A DNA stretch of 64,000 nt from Hyphomicrobiaceae bacterium (GCA_022842785.1 JALHOW010000001.1:868001-932000), one strand, 5' to 3'. Shown: positions 16,243 to 25,738, counted from the first letter of the stretch. Program-made: numbers and translations. The notes: generated by a model not told the origin, from the letters alone.

Positions 16243-19023
16243 ATGGCAAAGCGCGCGAAAAGCGGCAGCAGCGAGAGCGACGGACAGGATGCCGCACCGC
16301 CGAACGCGGATGAGGGTGCGCGCGCGCCCGTTGGCGACGTCACGCCCTCCATGGCGCAGTTCCTGGAGATCAAGGCCGCCAATCCGGACAGCATTCTCTG
16401 GTACCGGATGGGTGATTTCTACGAGCTGTTCTTTGACGATGCCGTAGTCGCCTCGCAGGCGCTCGGCATCGTGCTGACCAAGCGCGGCAAGCACCTCGGG
16501 CAAGACATTCCCATGTGCGGCGTGCCCGTGCATCGCGCCGACGAGTATCTCCAGCGTCTGATCCGCAAAGGCTTTCGCGTCGCCGTATGCGAGCAGCTCG
16601 AGGATCCGGCGGAGGCACGCAAGCGCGGATCGAAGGCGGTCGTGAAGCGGGATGTCGTCCGTCTAGTGACGCCGGGCACGCTCACCGAGGACACGCTGCT
16701 CGACGCGCGTGCGCGCAACTACCTCACAGCGCTGTTTGCGCCGGCATCTGCTGCGGACACCGCTCATGCGCTCGCGTCGCTCGACATTTCGACGGGAGAA
16801 TTCGAGATCGCGAGCGTCCCGGCGGCCGATCTTGCCGGCGAACTCGTGCGCCTCGCGTCGGGCGAGATCCTGCTTCCGGATCGCCTCATGGACGACAAGA
16901 CCGTCGCCGCCTGCGCCAATCTTACGGGCAGCGCGCTGACACCGCTTGCGACATCCTTCTTCGACAGCATGGGTGGTGAGCGGGCCCTCCGCGAGCGCCT
17001 CGGCGTCGCCGAACTCGACGGCTTCGGCACGTTTTCGCGCACGGAGCTGGCCGCCGTCGGCGCGCTCCTCAAATACGTTGACCTCACGCAGATCGGCGCG
17101 CGTCCGGTGGTTCGTCCGCCGCGGCGGACTGGACCGGCAACGACCCTCGTCATCGATGCGGCGACACGGAACAGTTTGGAACTGCTGCGCTCGACGCGCG
17201 GCGAGCGCGAGGGAAGTCTCCTCTCGGCCATCGATCGCACCGTGACCGGGCCCGGTGCGCGAGAGCTTGCAAACCGTCTCGCAAGCCCACTCCGCGACGC
17301 GGCGCAGATCGGTGCGCGGCTCGACGCCATTGCGTTCCTGCTCGCTGAGCCACAGGCGCGGGAAATCCTGCGCGACGCTCTCAAGGGCGCACCGGATGTC
17401 GCGCGCGCAACATCGCGGCTTGCACTCGGCCGCGGCGATCCGCGCGATCTTGCAGCCGTGCGCGACGCGCTCGCGGCCGCCAAGTGGTGCCGAGAGATCT
17501 TGAATGGCGCCGCCGGAGCCATGGGTTTGCCCTCCGATCTGGCGCGCGCTGTCGCGCATCTCGGAAACGAACAACAGGCTCTCGCCGATCTCCTCACGCG
17601 CGCACTCATCGAGGCACCGGGTCACCAGCGCCGGGATGGTGGTTTCGTGCGCGCGGGCTTCCGATCCGATCTCGATGAAGCACAGGCCCTGCGCGACGAT
17701 AGCCGCCGTGTGATGACGGGGCTCGAGGTCAAATACGTCGAGCAGACCGGCATCAAGACGCTCAAGGTCCGGCACAACAACATCCTCGGCTTCTACATCG
17801 AGGTCGGGGCGCAGGGTGCGCGGCCCATGCTCGCCGAGCCGCTGTCGGAGACCTTCACGCATCGCCAGACCATGGCCAATGCCGTGCGCTTCACGACGGT
17901 GGAGCTCGTCGAGGTCGAGGGCCGCATTGCCGGTGCTGCCGAGCGCGCGCTCGCCATCGAACAGGAGGTCTTCAACGACCTGGCCCGCGCCATCGCTGCG
18001 GAAGAACAGGCACTGGCGCGGGTCGCGGAAGCCTTGGCCGCGATCGATGTGGCGGCTGGCCTCGCGGAGCTGGCGGAAGCGGAGAACCACGTACGTCCCG
18101 AGCTCGACGAGAGCACAACCCTCGCGATCGAGGGTGGGCGCCATCCTGTGGTCGAGCAGGCGCTCCGTGCGGCCAAGGCCGGTCCGTTCGTCGAGAACCA
18201 TTGCGTACTCGGCAATGACGGCTCGGGTTTCGAGGATAGCGCTACAGGCCGCATCTGGCTCGTCACCGGCCCCAACATGGCCGGCAAGTCCACCTTCCTG
18301 CGCCAGAACGCGCTCATCACGGTGCTCGCGCAGATGGGGGCGTTCGTGCCGGCGCGGCGAGCACGCATCGGCATTGTCGATCGCCTCTTTTCGCGCGTCG
18401 GTGCCGCGGACGATCTCGCGCGCGGCCGTTCGACCTTCATGGTCGAGATGATCGAGACGGCGGCCATTCTGAACCAGGCGGGTGAGCGCAGCTTCGTCAT
18501 TCTCGACGAGATCGGGCGCGGCACCGCGACTTTCGACGGCCTCTCTATTGCCTGGGCGACCGTCGAGTATCTGCACGATGTCTGCCGCTGTCGTGCGCTC
18601 TTCGCGACGCACTACCACGAGCTGACGGCACTTTCGGGCCGCCTCGCCGAGGTCGCCAATGCGACCATCGAGGTCAAGGAGTGGAACGACGAGATCGTCT
18701 TCCTGCACAAGGTGCGCGCCGGCGCCGCTGACCGCAGCTACGGCATTCAGGTCGCCAAGCTCGCGGGGCTACCCGGTCCTGTGATCACCCGTGCGGGTGA
18801 GGTGCTCGCGCTCCTCGAGAAAGCTGACCGTCGTTCGGAAGGCGCCGCGCCTGCGCTCGACGACCTACCGCTCTTTGCGGCCTCTCGCCCGACATCGCCT
18901 GCATCCAACTCTGGGGTGCCGAGCCCCCTCGTCGAGGCTGTTGGCGCGCTCAATCCCGATGACATGAGCCCCAAAGAAGCGCTGGAGGCACTCTACCGGC
19001 TTAGGCAGCTGGCGGGTCGCTAA
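16243..19023 (+). CDS. mutS: DNA mismatch-repair ATPase MutS
   Basis: MutS recognises mismatches and recruits MutL. Domains in order: mismatch-binding domain (MAQFLEIKAANPDSILWYRMGDFYELFFDDA, with the Phe-x-Glu wedge in GDFYELF), connector, lever/clamp (HRQTMANAVRFTTVELVEVEGRI), and the ABC-type ATPase with Walker A GPNMAGKSTFLRQ, Walker B FVILDEIGRGTATFDG and ATHYHELT. The ATG at 16243 (MAKRAK) gives about 926 residues; upstream in-frame ATGs at 16126 and 16198 would add residues not typical of the family. It opens the mutS-glnD-murJ block common in Rhizobiales. Confidence 0.96.
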   Translation: MAKRAKSGSSESDGQDAAPPNADEGARAPVGDVTPSMAQFLEIKAANPDSILWYRMGDFYELFFDDAVVASQALGIVLTKRGKHLGQDIPMCGVPVHRADEYLQRLIRKGFRVAVCEQLEDPAEARKRGSKAVVKRDVVRLVTPGTLTEDTLLDARARNYLTALFAPASAADTAHALASLDISTGEFEIASVPAADLAGELVRLASGEILLPDRLMDDKTVAACANLTGSALTPLATSFFDSMGGERALRERLGVAELDGFGTFSRTELAAVGALLKYVDLTQIGARPVVRPPRRTGPATTLVIDAATRNSLELLRSTRGEREGSLLSAIDRTVTGPGARELANRLASPLRDAAQIGARLDAIAFLLAEPQAREILRDALKGAPDVARATSRLALGRGDPRDLAAVRDALAAAKWCREILNGAAGAMGLPSDLARAVAHLGNEQQALADLLTRALIEAPGHQRRDGGFVRAGFRSDLDEAQALRDDSRRVMTGLEVKYVEQTGIKTLKVRHNNILGFYIEVGAQGARPMLAEPLSETFTHRQTMANAVRFTTVELVEVEGRIAGAAERALAIEQEVFNDLARAIAAEEQALARVAEALAAIDVAAGLAELAEAENHVRPELDESTTLAIEGGRHPVVEQALRAAKAGPFVENHCVLGNDGSGFEDSATGRIWLVTGPNMAGKSTFLRQNALITVLAQMGAFVPARRARIGIVDRLFSRVGAADDLARGRSTFMVEMIETAAILNQAGERSFVILDEIGRGTATFDGLSIAWATVEYLHDVCRCRALFATHYHELTALSGRLAEVANATIEVKEWNDEIVFLHKVRAGAADRSYGIQVAKLAGLPGPVITRAGEVLALLEKADRRSEGAAPALDDLPLFAASRPTSPASNSGVPSPLVEAVGALNPDDMSPKEALEALYRLRQLAGR

Positions 19024-19028
19024 GCGAT

Positions 19029-19142
19029 TTAGATAAATAGGGCTACGGAGAGGCCTACAACGACCCCACTGGCGACGACCAGCATGCGATCGATACGGCG
19101 GATGTAGTCGTCGGCGGAAATGGCACGGGCGGGTTTGTGCAT
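19029..19142 (-). CDS. 37-residue membrane peptide between mutS and glnD
   Basis: A small gene antisense to the mutS end, stopping 5 bp after mutS. The peptide has a polar basic N-terminal half (MHKPARAISADDYIRRIDRM) and a single C-terminal membrane helix (LVVASGVVVGLSVALFI-like composition). A GGAGAG Shine-Dalgarno 4 nt before the ATG at 19142 decides the start over longer upstream frames. I do not know its function; the layout (charged head, tail anchor) suggests a small inner-membrane protein. Confidence 0.6.
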   Translation of the reverse strand: MHKPARAISADDYIRRIDRMLVVASGVVVGLSVALFI

Positions 19143-19371
19143 GGTTCTCTCCAGAGGCATCGAGGGCTTACCCGGTACGCCTCCACACCGCCGGGTCACG
19201 CTTCTGTTGTGCCAAACGCGCGCCCCGCCCCGCTGTTTCCGCGGGAACACGGTAATCCACAGGCTGTTTTGCCGAAGCCTCAATTCGGGCCCAGTGCCGC
19301 GGACTGGACCGCGCTCAGCCCGAGTTGCCGCAGCTTACTATTCCCGGCCGGGGCGAAATACGCTATGCCGC
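19143..19371. other. Intergenic region before glnD, no gene seen
   Basis: About 230 bp between the small membrane peptide and the CTAG-bounded palindromes. It presumably carries the promoter for the peptide. No ORF with a ribosome site, tRNA or strong hairpin is evident. Confidence 0.35.
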
Positions 19372-19449
19372 CTAGTGTGATGATCGCGAATTCCGCTACA
19401 TCGTATGGGCTGGACTCGTAAGCGGATTTCTCGATCTGAATCGCACTAG
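19372..19449. repeat. CTAG-bounded palindrome 1
   Basis: A 78-bp imperfect inverted repeat bounded by CTAGTG (19372) and CACTAG (19449). The arms share the core GATCGCGAATTCCGCT (19382-19397) against AGCGGATTTCTCGATC in the other arm, with a 23-nt centre. It belongs to the same family as the palindrome 13 bp downstream. REP-like elements with this look are known in alphaproteobacteria, but this family identification is by eye. Confidence 0.7.
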
Positions 19450-19462
19450 AAGCATGAATTTG

Positions 19463-19536
19463 CTAGTGTCCTTTTGATCGCGAAATTCGTTCCGAACCCG
19501 CGGCGGACTGAGACGAATTCGCGATCAGGGCACTAG
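19463..19536. repeat. CTAG-bounded palindrome 2
   Basis: A 74-bp imperfect inverted repeat with the same boundaries (CTAGTG/CACTAG) and the same core (GATCGCGAA-ATTCGT at 19476-19490 against ACGAATTCGCGATC at 19513-19526). The arms match palindrome 1 through the GATCGCGAATTC core. Together they form a two-hairpin unit directly upstream of glnD, resembling a paired (BIME-like) REP arrangement. Confidence 0.7.
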
Positions 19537-19619
19537 CGAGTTGTATGATGCAGGGCGCCTGCGATTCGGGCGTGCCCGGCGGCGTCGTGGCAACATGGCC
19601 CGCCGCGAGAGCGGACAGC

Positions 19620-22421
19620 ATGGACACACTGCTCAAGGACGCGCTGGCCCCCAAGCGGGACGCCCATGGGCTGACCGATCCGCCGTATTTCGACCCCGTG
19701 GCACTGCGCCGGGAACTCACGGCCATTTACCGCGCCCATGACGAGAGCGCAGAAGCCGCGCGTCCCGCCATTGTCGAGCGCCTGCGCGCGCTCATGTCTA
19801 ATGCGCGCGAAGAAGCACACGCTCAGCTTTTGGCAGACGGGAAAGGACGACGCTGCGCTGAAGGGATCTCGACCTTCCAGGACGAGCTGATTGCGCTGGT
19901 GTTCGACTATACCCGCGCGCACGTCTACCGCAGCAACAACCCCGCCGACACCGAGCGCCTGACGATTGTCGCGACCGGCGGCTATGGCCGCGCTCTGCTG
20001 GCGCCCGGTTCGGACATCGACCTCCTCTTTCTGCTGCCCTACAAGCAGACGCCCTGGGGCGAAAGCGTCGTCGAGTACATCCTCTACATACTCTGGGATC
20101 TGCGCCTGAAGGTCGGCCACGCGACCCGCACGGTCGACCAATGCCTGCAGCTCTCGCGCGGCGATGTGACCATCTGCACGACGCTTCTCGACGCGCGCTA
20201 CCTTCTCGGCGATCGCCCACTTTTCGACGAGCTCGTGCGCCGCTTCAGCAATGAGGTCGTCAAGGGTGGCGAGCGCGCCTTCATCGAGGCAAAGCTCGCC
20301 GAGCGCAGCAGCCGGCACCAGCGCTCGGGCGCCTCACGCTACCGCGTCGAGCCGAACATCAAGGATGGCAAGGGGGGCTTGCGTGACCTGCACACACTCT
20401 ACTGGCTCGCCAAATACATGGCCGGCGGTCCTGGTGTGGGTGACCCGATCGTCCCACCGATCTTTACAGCCGAGGAACAGACGACCTTCCGTCGCTGCGA
20501 AGACTTCCTCTGGACCATCCGCTGTCATCTTCATTTTCTCACAGGCCGGCCCGAAGAGCGCCTGACCTTCGAGTACCAGCCGCAGCTTGCCGAGATCCTC
20601 GGTTATGCGAACCGCATGGGACTGAAGGCCGTCGAGCGCTTCATGAAGCACTACTTCATGGTCGCCAAGGATGTCGGCGACCTGACCACTGTGCTCTGCT
20701 CCTGGCTCGAAGTGCAGCAGCTGACGACCTCGCCGAGGTTCGATACGCTTTTCGATCCCATGAGCTGGCGCATGCGCCGACGCGTGCGCCGCACGACGGC
20801 CTTCCGCATCGACAACGGCCGCCTCAATGTCGCCGACGCCGAGGTTTTCCGCCGCGATCCCGTAAACCTGATCCGTTGTTTCGCACAGGTCGAGGAAACG
20901 GGCGCCCTGCTGCACCCGCAGGCGATCCGCCTCATTCGCCAGTCACTGCGCCTAATCGACGACAATCTGCGCAATGATCCGGAGGCCAACCGGATCATGC
21001 TGAGCCTCATGACCGCGCGCGGCACCCCTGAGCTGACACTCAGGCGCATGAACGAAGCCGGCGTGCTCGGGCGCATGATTCCGGAGTTCGGCCGCGTCGT
21101 CGCGATGATGCAGTACAATCTCTACCACCACTACACAGTGGACGAGCACCTCATCCGCACGGTCGGTGTGGTCTCCGAAATCGAGCGCGGCGAGAGCGAA
21201 GACAAGCATCCACTCTCTCACAACATCTTCAAGGCCATCATCAATCGCCGCGTGCTCTATGTCACCGCCTTCCTGCATGACATCGGTAAGGGCCGCGCCG
21301 AGGATCACTCGAAGCTCGGTGCTAGGATTGCACGCAGTCTCTGCCCGCGCCTGGGCCTCAGCGAGGCCGAGACCGAACTTGTCGCCTGGCTCATCGAGAA
21401 CCACCTGCTCATGAGCAACATTGCACAGAGCCGTGACATCGCCGATCCGAAGACGATACGCGACTTCGCCGAAACTATGCAGAGCGTCGAGCGTCTGCGC
21501 CTGCTGCTGTTGTTGACTGTTGCGGATATCCGCGCGGTCGGCCCCAACACGTGGAATGGCTGGAAGGGGCAGCTCCTGCGCTCGCTCTACTATGCGACCG
21601 AGCCGCTGCTTTCAGGTGCCTATGAGCCGGTCGCACTCAGCGAACGCGTCGGCTCGGCGATCGAAGCCTTTCGCGTGAAGGCCAAGGACAAGCCGGCGGA
21701 GCACGTGCAGGCGTTCATCGAGCGCCAGTACGACGACTACTGGATCAAGACGTCCCTGCCAAAGCAGGTCGAGCACATGGGGCTGATGGCGCGCACGGAC
21801 GGCAACGGCAAGAAGTTCGGGACGAGCTTCACGACCAACGCATTCACCGCCGTGTCGGAGCTTTCGCTGATCGCCCCCAACCACCCGCGCGTGCTTTCAC
21901 TCTTCGCGGGTGCCTGCGCGGCTGCCGGCGCCAACATTGTCGGCGCGTATATCGCCTCGACGCGCGACGGCTTCGCCCTCGACACGTTCCTGCTGCAGCG
22001 GGCTTTCGAGCACGAGGATGACGAAAAGCGGCGCGCCAAGCGCATTGGCGAGACCATCGAGAAACTGCTGCGTGGCGAGGTGCGGCTCAGCGCCCTGATG
22101 GCCAAGAAGTTCGGAGCCCCATCGATCATCAATACCTTTACCGTCGAGCCGGAGGTCGTGATCGATAATGTCGTCTCCGACCACTTCACCGTCATCGAGG
22201 TTTCGGGCCTCGACCGCCCCGGGCTGCTCTATGATGTCACAACAGTGCTCTCCGACCTCAATCTCGACATCAACTCCGCGCACATCACGACCTTCGGCGA
22301 GAAGGCCGTGGACACGTTCTACGTCACCGACCTCACCCGTAAGAAGATCACCTCATCCCAGCGCCAGGAAGCGATCCGGGCGCGCCTGATCGACGTGCTC
22401 AGCGGCGATCCGCCGAATTGA
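19620..22421 (+). CDS. glnD: [Protein-PII] uridylyltransferase / uridylyl-removing enzyme
   Basis: GlnD senses glutamine and modifies the PII proteins, setting nitrogen control. Domains in order: nucleotidyltransferase (ATGGYGRALLAPGSDIDLLF, with both catalytic Asp), a helical domain (GKGGLRDLHTLYWLAKY), an HD domain for deuridylylation (YVTAFLHDIGKGRAEDHSKLGA), and two C-terminal ACT domains (NHPRVLSLFAGACAAAGANIVGAYIASTRDG, then SGLDRPGLLYDVTTVLSDLNLDINSAHITTFGE). The ATG at 19620 (MDTLLKDAL) gives 933 residues; a longer frame reaching 19545 would run back towards the palindromes and is unlikely. murJ follows after 34 nt. Confidence 0.96.
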   Translation: MDTLLKDALAPKRDAHGLTDPPYFDPVALRRELTAIYRAHDESAEAARPAIVERLRALMSNAREEAHAQLLADGKGRRCAEGISTFQDELIALVFDYTRAHVYRSNNPADTERLTIVATGGYGRALLAPGSDIDLLFLLPYKQTPWGESVVEYILYILWDLRLKVGHATRTVDQCLQLSRGDVTICTTLLDARYLLGDRPLFDELVRRFSNEVVKGGERAFIEAKLAERSSRHQRSGASRYRVEPNIKDGKGGLRDLHTLYWLAKYMAGGPGVGDPIVPPIFTAEEQTTFRRCEDFLWTIRCHLHFLTGRPEERLTFEYQPQLAEILGYANRMGLKAVERFMKHYFMVAKDVGDLTTVLCSWLEVQQLTTSPRFDTLFDPMSWRMRRRVRRTTAFRIDNGRLNVADAEVFRRDPVNLIRCFAQVEETGALLHPQAIRLIRQSLRLIDDNLRNDPEANRIMLSLMTARGTPELTLRRMNEAGVLGRMIPEFGRVVAMMQYNLYHHYTVDEHLIRTVGVVSEIERGESEDKHPLSHNIFKAIINRRVLYVTAFLHDIGKGRAEDHSKLGARIARSLCPRLGLSEAETELVAWLIENHLLMSNIAQSRDIADPKTIRDFAETMQSVERLRLLLLLTVADIRAVGPNTWNGWKGQLLRSLYYATEPLLSGAYEPVALSERVGSAIEAFRVKAKDKPAEHVQAFIERQYDDYWIKTSLPKQVEHMGLMARTDGNGKKFGTSFTTNAFTAVSELSLIAPNHPRVLSLFAGACAAAGANIVGAYIASTRDGFALDTFLLQRAFEHEDDEKRRAKRIGETIEKLLRGEVRLSALMAKKFGAPSIINTFTVEPEVVIDNVVSDHFTVIEVSGLDRPGLLYDVTTVLSDLNLDINSAHITTFGEKAVDTFYVTDLTRKKITSSQRQEAIRARLIDVLSGDPPN

Positions 22422-22455
22422 GCATCCCCGCCCGACTGGATACGGCCCGCGCCCC

Positions 22456-24030
22456 ATGAGACTTTACCGCGCCTTCGCGACCGTCGGCGGCCTCAGCATG
22501 GTGAGTCGCGTCTTCGGCTTCCTGCGCGACATCCTGATCGCCGCCGTGCTCGGCACCGGCATGATTGCCGATGCGTTCGTCGTCGCCTTCCGGATGCCAA
22601 ACCTCTTCCGCCGCCTCTTCGCAGAGGGCGCCTTCAACGCAGCCTTCGTTCCGCTGTTCGCCAAGCGCCTCGAAACAGGCGGCAAGGACGCAGCGCGTGT
22701 ATTCGCTGAAGAAGCGCTGGCCGGACTATTCGCGGTGCTGCTCGTGGTGACGGCGATCGCCCAGATCGCCATGCCGTGGCTCGTGCTCGGGCTCGCTCCT
22801 GGCTTCGCGAGCGAGCCCGAAAAACTCGACCTTGCAACGGCTCTGACGCGGATCGCCTTTCCCTATCTCTTGTGCATGTCGCTCGTGGCGCTGCTCTCCG
22901 GCCTGCTGAATTCCCTGCATCGTTACATCGCCGCGGCGGCGGCACCCATCGTGCTCAATGTCGTGCTCGTTGCCGTTATGCTGTTTGCGCACTGGCGCGG
23001 CTATCACAACGATCCGATCGCCGGTCATCTCCTCGTATGGGGCGTCTTCGCAGCGGGCCTACTGCAGCTGGCCATGCTCTGGATTGCCGCGAAGCGAGCG
23101 GGATTTGCACTGCGCTTGCGCCTGCCGCGCATGACGGAGGGCGTCCGCCGCCTCGTGGCACTCGGCATTCCTGGCCTCATCGCCGGCGGCATCACGCAGA
23201 TCAACATCGTCGTCGGCACGATCATCGCCTCACTCGAAGCGAGCGCCGTCTCATATCTCTACTATGCCGACCGCCTGTATCAGCTTCCGCTCGGCATTGT
23301 CGGTGTCGCCATCGGCGTCGTACTGCTGCCTGATCTCTCGCGCCATCTCGGGGCTGGCGACCGGGAAGCCGCCATGGACAGCCAGAACCGCAGCATGGAG
23401 CTCGCGCTGCTGCTCACGTTGCCGGCCGCCGTCGCGCTGCTCGTCGCGGCCGAACCCATCATCCGCGTGCTCTTTGAGCGCGGCGCCTTCACACCCGCTG
23501 ACACGCACGCGACAGCCTGGGCGCTCGCCGCATTCGCCATTGGCCTGCCCGCATTCGTGCTCATCAAGGTTCTGCAGCCAGGCTTCTTCGCGAACGAGGA
23601 TACGAAAACGCCCATGCACTATGCGGGCGTCAATCTGGTCCTCAATGCTGCAGGATCGCTCGTGCTGTTCTTCGCCTTCAAGGCCGCAGGATTCATGCCG
23701 CATGTCGGCATTGCGCTCGCGACTTCGCTGGCCGCCTGGATCAACGCGCTGTTGCTCTGGATCGCGCTCAGGCAACGCGGCCACTTCGTCACGGACCAGC
23801 GTCTCGCCAAAAGCCTGCCGCTCATTGCTCTCGCGAGCCTGATCATGGGAGCCGGCGTGTTCGGTATCGGCCACGTGCTCGAGCCGTGGCTGAGATCCGG
23901 CGCGGGACTTGTCGCGCAGGCGATCGCACTCGCAGCACTCGTGACATTCGGCGTGGTTCTGTTCGCGAGCATCATCCTTGCGACCGGCGTGATGACCCCT
24001 GCGCAGCTCAAGCGCAAAATGCGGAGATAG
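22456..24030 (+). CDS. murJ: MurJ, lipid II flippase
   Basis: MurJ flips the peptidoglycan precursor lipid II across the inner membrane. The 524-residue protein is a polytopic MOP-fold protein with about 14 membrane helices. It carries the family pattern SRVFGFLRDILIAAVLGTG at the start, FRMPNLFRRLFAEGAFNAAFVPLF, and IIRVLFERGAFTPADT further on. It lies 34 nt after glnD on the same strand, the usual order in Rhizobiales, and is followed by a repeat-rich convergent junction. Confidence 0.95.
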   Translation: MRLYRAFATVGGLSMVSRVFGFLRDILIAAVLGTGMIADAFVVAFRMPNLFRRLFAEGAFNAAFVPLFAKRLETGGKDAARVFAEEALAGLFAVLLVVTAIAQIAMPWLVLGLAPGFASEPEKLDLATALTRIAFPYLLCMSLVALLSGLLNSLHRYIAAAAAPIVLNVVLVAVMLFAHWRGYHNDPIAGHLLVWGVFAAGLLQLAMLWIAAKRAGFALRLRLPRMTEGVRRLVALGIPGLIAGGITQINIVVGTIIASLEASAVSYLYYADRLYQLPLGIVGVAIGVVLLPDLSRHLGAGDREAAMDSQNRSMELALLLTLPAAVALLVAAEPIIRVLFERGAFTPADTHATAWALAAFAIGLPAFVLIKVLQPGFFANEDTKTPMHYAGVNLVLNAAGSLVLFFAFKAAGFMPHVGIALATSLAAWINALLLWIALRQRGHFVTDQRLAKSLPLIALASLIMGAGVFGIGHVLEPWLRSGAGLVAQAIALAALVTFGVVLFASIILATGVMTPAQLKRKMRR

Positions 24031-24033
24031 TAG

Positions 24034-24137
24034 CCGCGCCTTCGGCGCGAGCGAGGCTTGCCTCGCGCTCCCAAATTCTTGTGGCGCGCCTTCGGCGCGA
24101 CGAGGGACACCCTCCCTGACGCACCCGCTTTTATTGA
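24034..24137 (+). repeat. Convergent-junction repeat, copy B (truncated)
   Basis: Copy B starts 4 bp after murJ. It has two copies of the GCGCC-TTC-GGCGC hairpin, a GAGCGAGGC/GCCTCGCGCTC hairpin, and conserved block 1 (24099-24133), but lacks block 2 with the GCCGCGGGC stem found in the other copies. The sequence after block 1 switches to a different palindromic element. Confidence 0.75.
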
Positions 24138-24165
24138 CGAAGTACTCTCGGCGAACTCCACTTCC

Positions 24166-24279
24166 CCTTCTCCCCGTTTTACACGGGGAGAAGGTTGGGG
24201 TGAGGGGCGGCAACTAGCGCAACGTTTGTGTATGCCGCCGCCCCTCACCCTAGCCCTCTCCCCGCGCGCGGGGAGAGGG
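24166..24279. repeat. Composite three-hairpin REP-like element
   Basis: Three nested hairpins form one large inverted repeat: CCTTCTCCCCG/CGGGGAGAAGG (24166-24176 with 24184-24194), GGGTGAGGGGCGGC/GCCGCCCCTCACCC (24198-24211 with 24237-24250), and a perfect 26-bp palindrome at 24254-24279 (CCCTCTCCCCGCG and its complement). The outer two hairpins are near-copies of each other. Elements of this composition are common in intergenic DNA of Proteobacteria. Here it probably also ends transcription from murJ and from the opposing dehydrogenase gene. Confidence 0.75.
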
Positions 24280-24334
24280 GATGATAGAGCGCGAGGCGGC
24301 AGCCTCGCTCGCGCAGCGACCAACCGAGCCGCAG

Positions 24335-25738
24335 CTAACCCGCCGGCAAGATCTTCCCGGGATTGAGGATGTTCTCGGGATCGAGCGCCTGCTTGATCGC
24401 GCGCATGGTGGCAAGCGCAGGGCCGTGCTCGGCCTTGAGGTATTTCATCTTGCCCTGGCCGACACCATGCTCGCCCGTGCAGGTGCCCTCCATGGCGATG
24501 GCGCGCTTTGCCATCTTCTCGATCAGCAGCTCGGCGGCCGCGATCTCCTTGGGATTGGACATGTCCACCATGGGCATGGTGTGGAAGTTGCCGTCACCGA
24601 CATGCCCGACGATCGGCGCACTGAGACCCGAGGCGCGAATGTCCTCCATGGTTTCGGCGAGGCATTCGGCGAGACGCGAGATCGGCACGCACACATCCGT
24701 CGCGATGGCTTCGCGGCCCGGATGGGCGGTCTTCACGGACCAGTAGCTCTCGTGACGTGCTTTCCATAGTCGGCGGCGGTCCTCTTCCTTCTCGGCCCAG
24801 TCGAAACCGATGGCACCTTCGCCGCGCGCGATCTCCTCGAAGATGCGCACCTGATCCCGCGTACCGGCTTCAGTGCCGTGGAACTCGAGAAAGAGCATCG
24901 GCTTCACGGGTAGATTGAGCTTGGCCTGCTCATTGAGAACACGCACGTTGGCTTCGTCGATGAATTCCATGCGCGCGAGGCCGAGGCCAAGCTGAATGGC
25001 CATGATGACGGAATTGCACGCGCCTTCGACGCTCTCGAAGGGGCAGACCGCAGAGAGAATGCTCTCAGGGATGCCATAGAGCTTGACCGTCACTTCGGTC
25101 ATGATGCCGAGCGTACCTTCCGAGCCGACGAGCAGCTTGGTGAGGTCATAGCCGGCCGAGGATTTGCGCGCGCGCCGGGCCGTGCGGATGACGGAACCGT
25201 CGGCCATGACTGCCGTCACGTTGAGCACATTCTCGCGCATGGTGCCGTAGCGGACGGCGGTCGTGCCGGAAGCCCGTGTCGCGCTCATGCCGCCAATCGT
25301 GGCTTCCTCCGCTCCGGGATCGACCGGGAAGAACAGGCCCATATCGCGCAGATGATCGTTGAGCTGCTTGCGCGAGACGCCCGCTTCGACGGTCGCATCA
25401 AGATCGCGATCATTGACCACGAGAATGCGGTTCATGCGCGAGAAGTCGAGCGAGATGCCCCCCCGCGGCGCATTCAGATGCCCTTCGAGCGAGGTGCCAG
25501 CGCCGAATGGGATGATCGGCACGCGATGCGTGCCCGCGATACGCACGACCTCCTGCACTTCCTCCGTATTGTCCGGCCACACAACGGCGTCGGGCGGCTG
25601 GTTCGGCAACCAGGTGAGGGTGTGGGCGTGCTGGCGGCGCACGGCCTCGCCTGTCTGGAAGCGCTCGCCGAAGCGCTGGCGGAGAATGGCAAGCGCAGTC
25701 GCAACATCGGCGGTGCCGGGAGACAGGGTCTCGGACAT
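24335..25738 (-). CDS. FAD-linked D-lactate/glycolate-type dehydrogenase
   Basis: A VAO-family flavoenzyme of the Dld/GlcD type that oxidises a 2-hydroxyacid and passes electrons to the respiratory chain. The FAD-binding domain has PFGAGTSLEGH, VEAGVSRKQLNDHL and the GGMSATRASGTTAVRYGTMRENVL pyrophosphate loop; the C-terminal substrate domain ends with GHVGDGNFHTMPMVD (metal-type His residues), EGTCTGEHGVGQGK and DPENILNPGKILP. At 467 residues it is a single-polypeptide D-lactate dehydrogenase (cytochrome) by length; glycolate or D-2-hydroxyglutarate are alternative substrates. No partner glcE or glcF genes are adjacent. Confidence 0.85.
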   Translation of the reverse strand: MSETLSPGTADVATALAILRQRFGERFQTGEAVRRQHAHTLTWLPNQPPDAVVWPDNTEEVQEVVRIAGTHRVPIIPFGAGTSLEGHLNAPRGGISLDFSRMNRILVVNDRDLDATVEAGVSRKQLNDHLRDMGLFFPVDPGAEEATIGGMSATRASGTTAVRYGTMRENVLNVTAVMADGSVIRTARRARKSSAGYDLTKLLVGSEGTLGIMTEVTVKLYGIPESILSAVCPFESVEGACNSVIMAIQLGLGLARMEFIDEANVRVLNEQAKLNLPVKPMLFLEFHGTEAGTRDQVRIFEEIARGEGAIGFDWAEKEEDRRRLWKARHESYWSVKTAHPGREAIATDVCVPISRLAECLAETMEDIRASGLSAPIVGHVGDGNFHTMPMVDMSNPKEIAAAELLIEKMAKRAIAMEGTCTGEHGVGQGKMKYLKAEHGPALATMRAIKQALDPENILNPGKILPAG

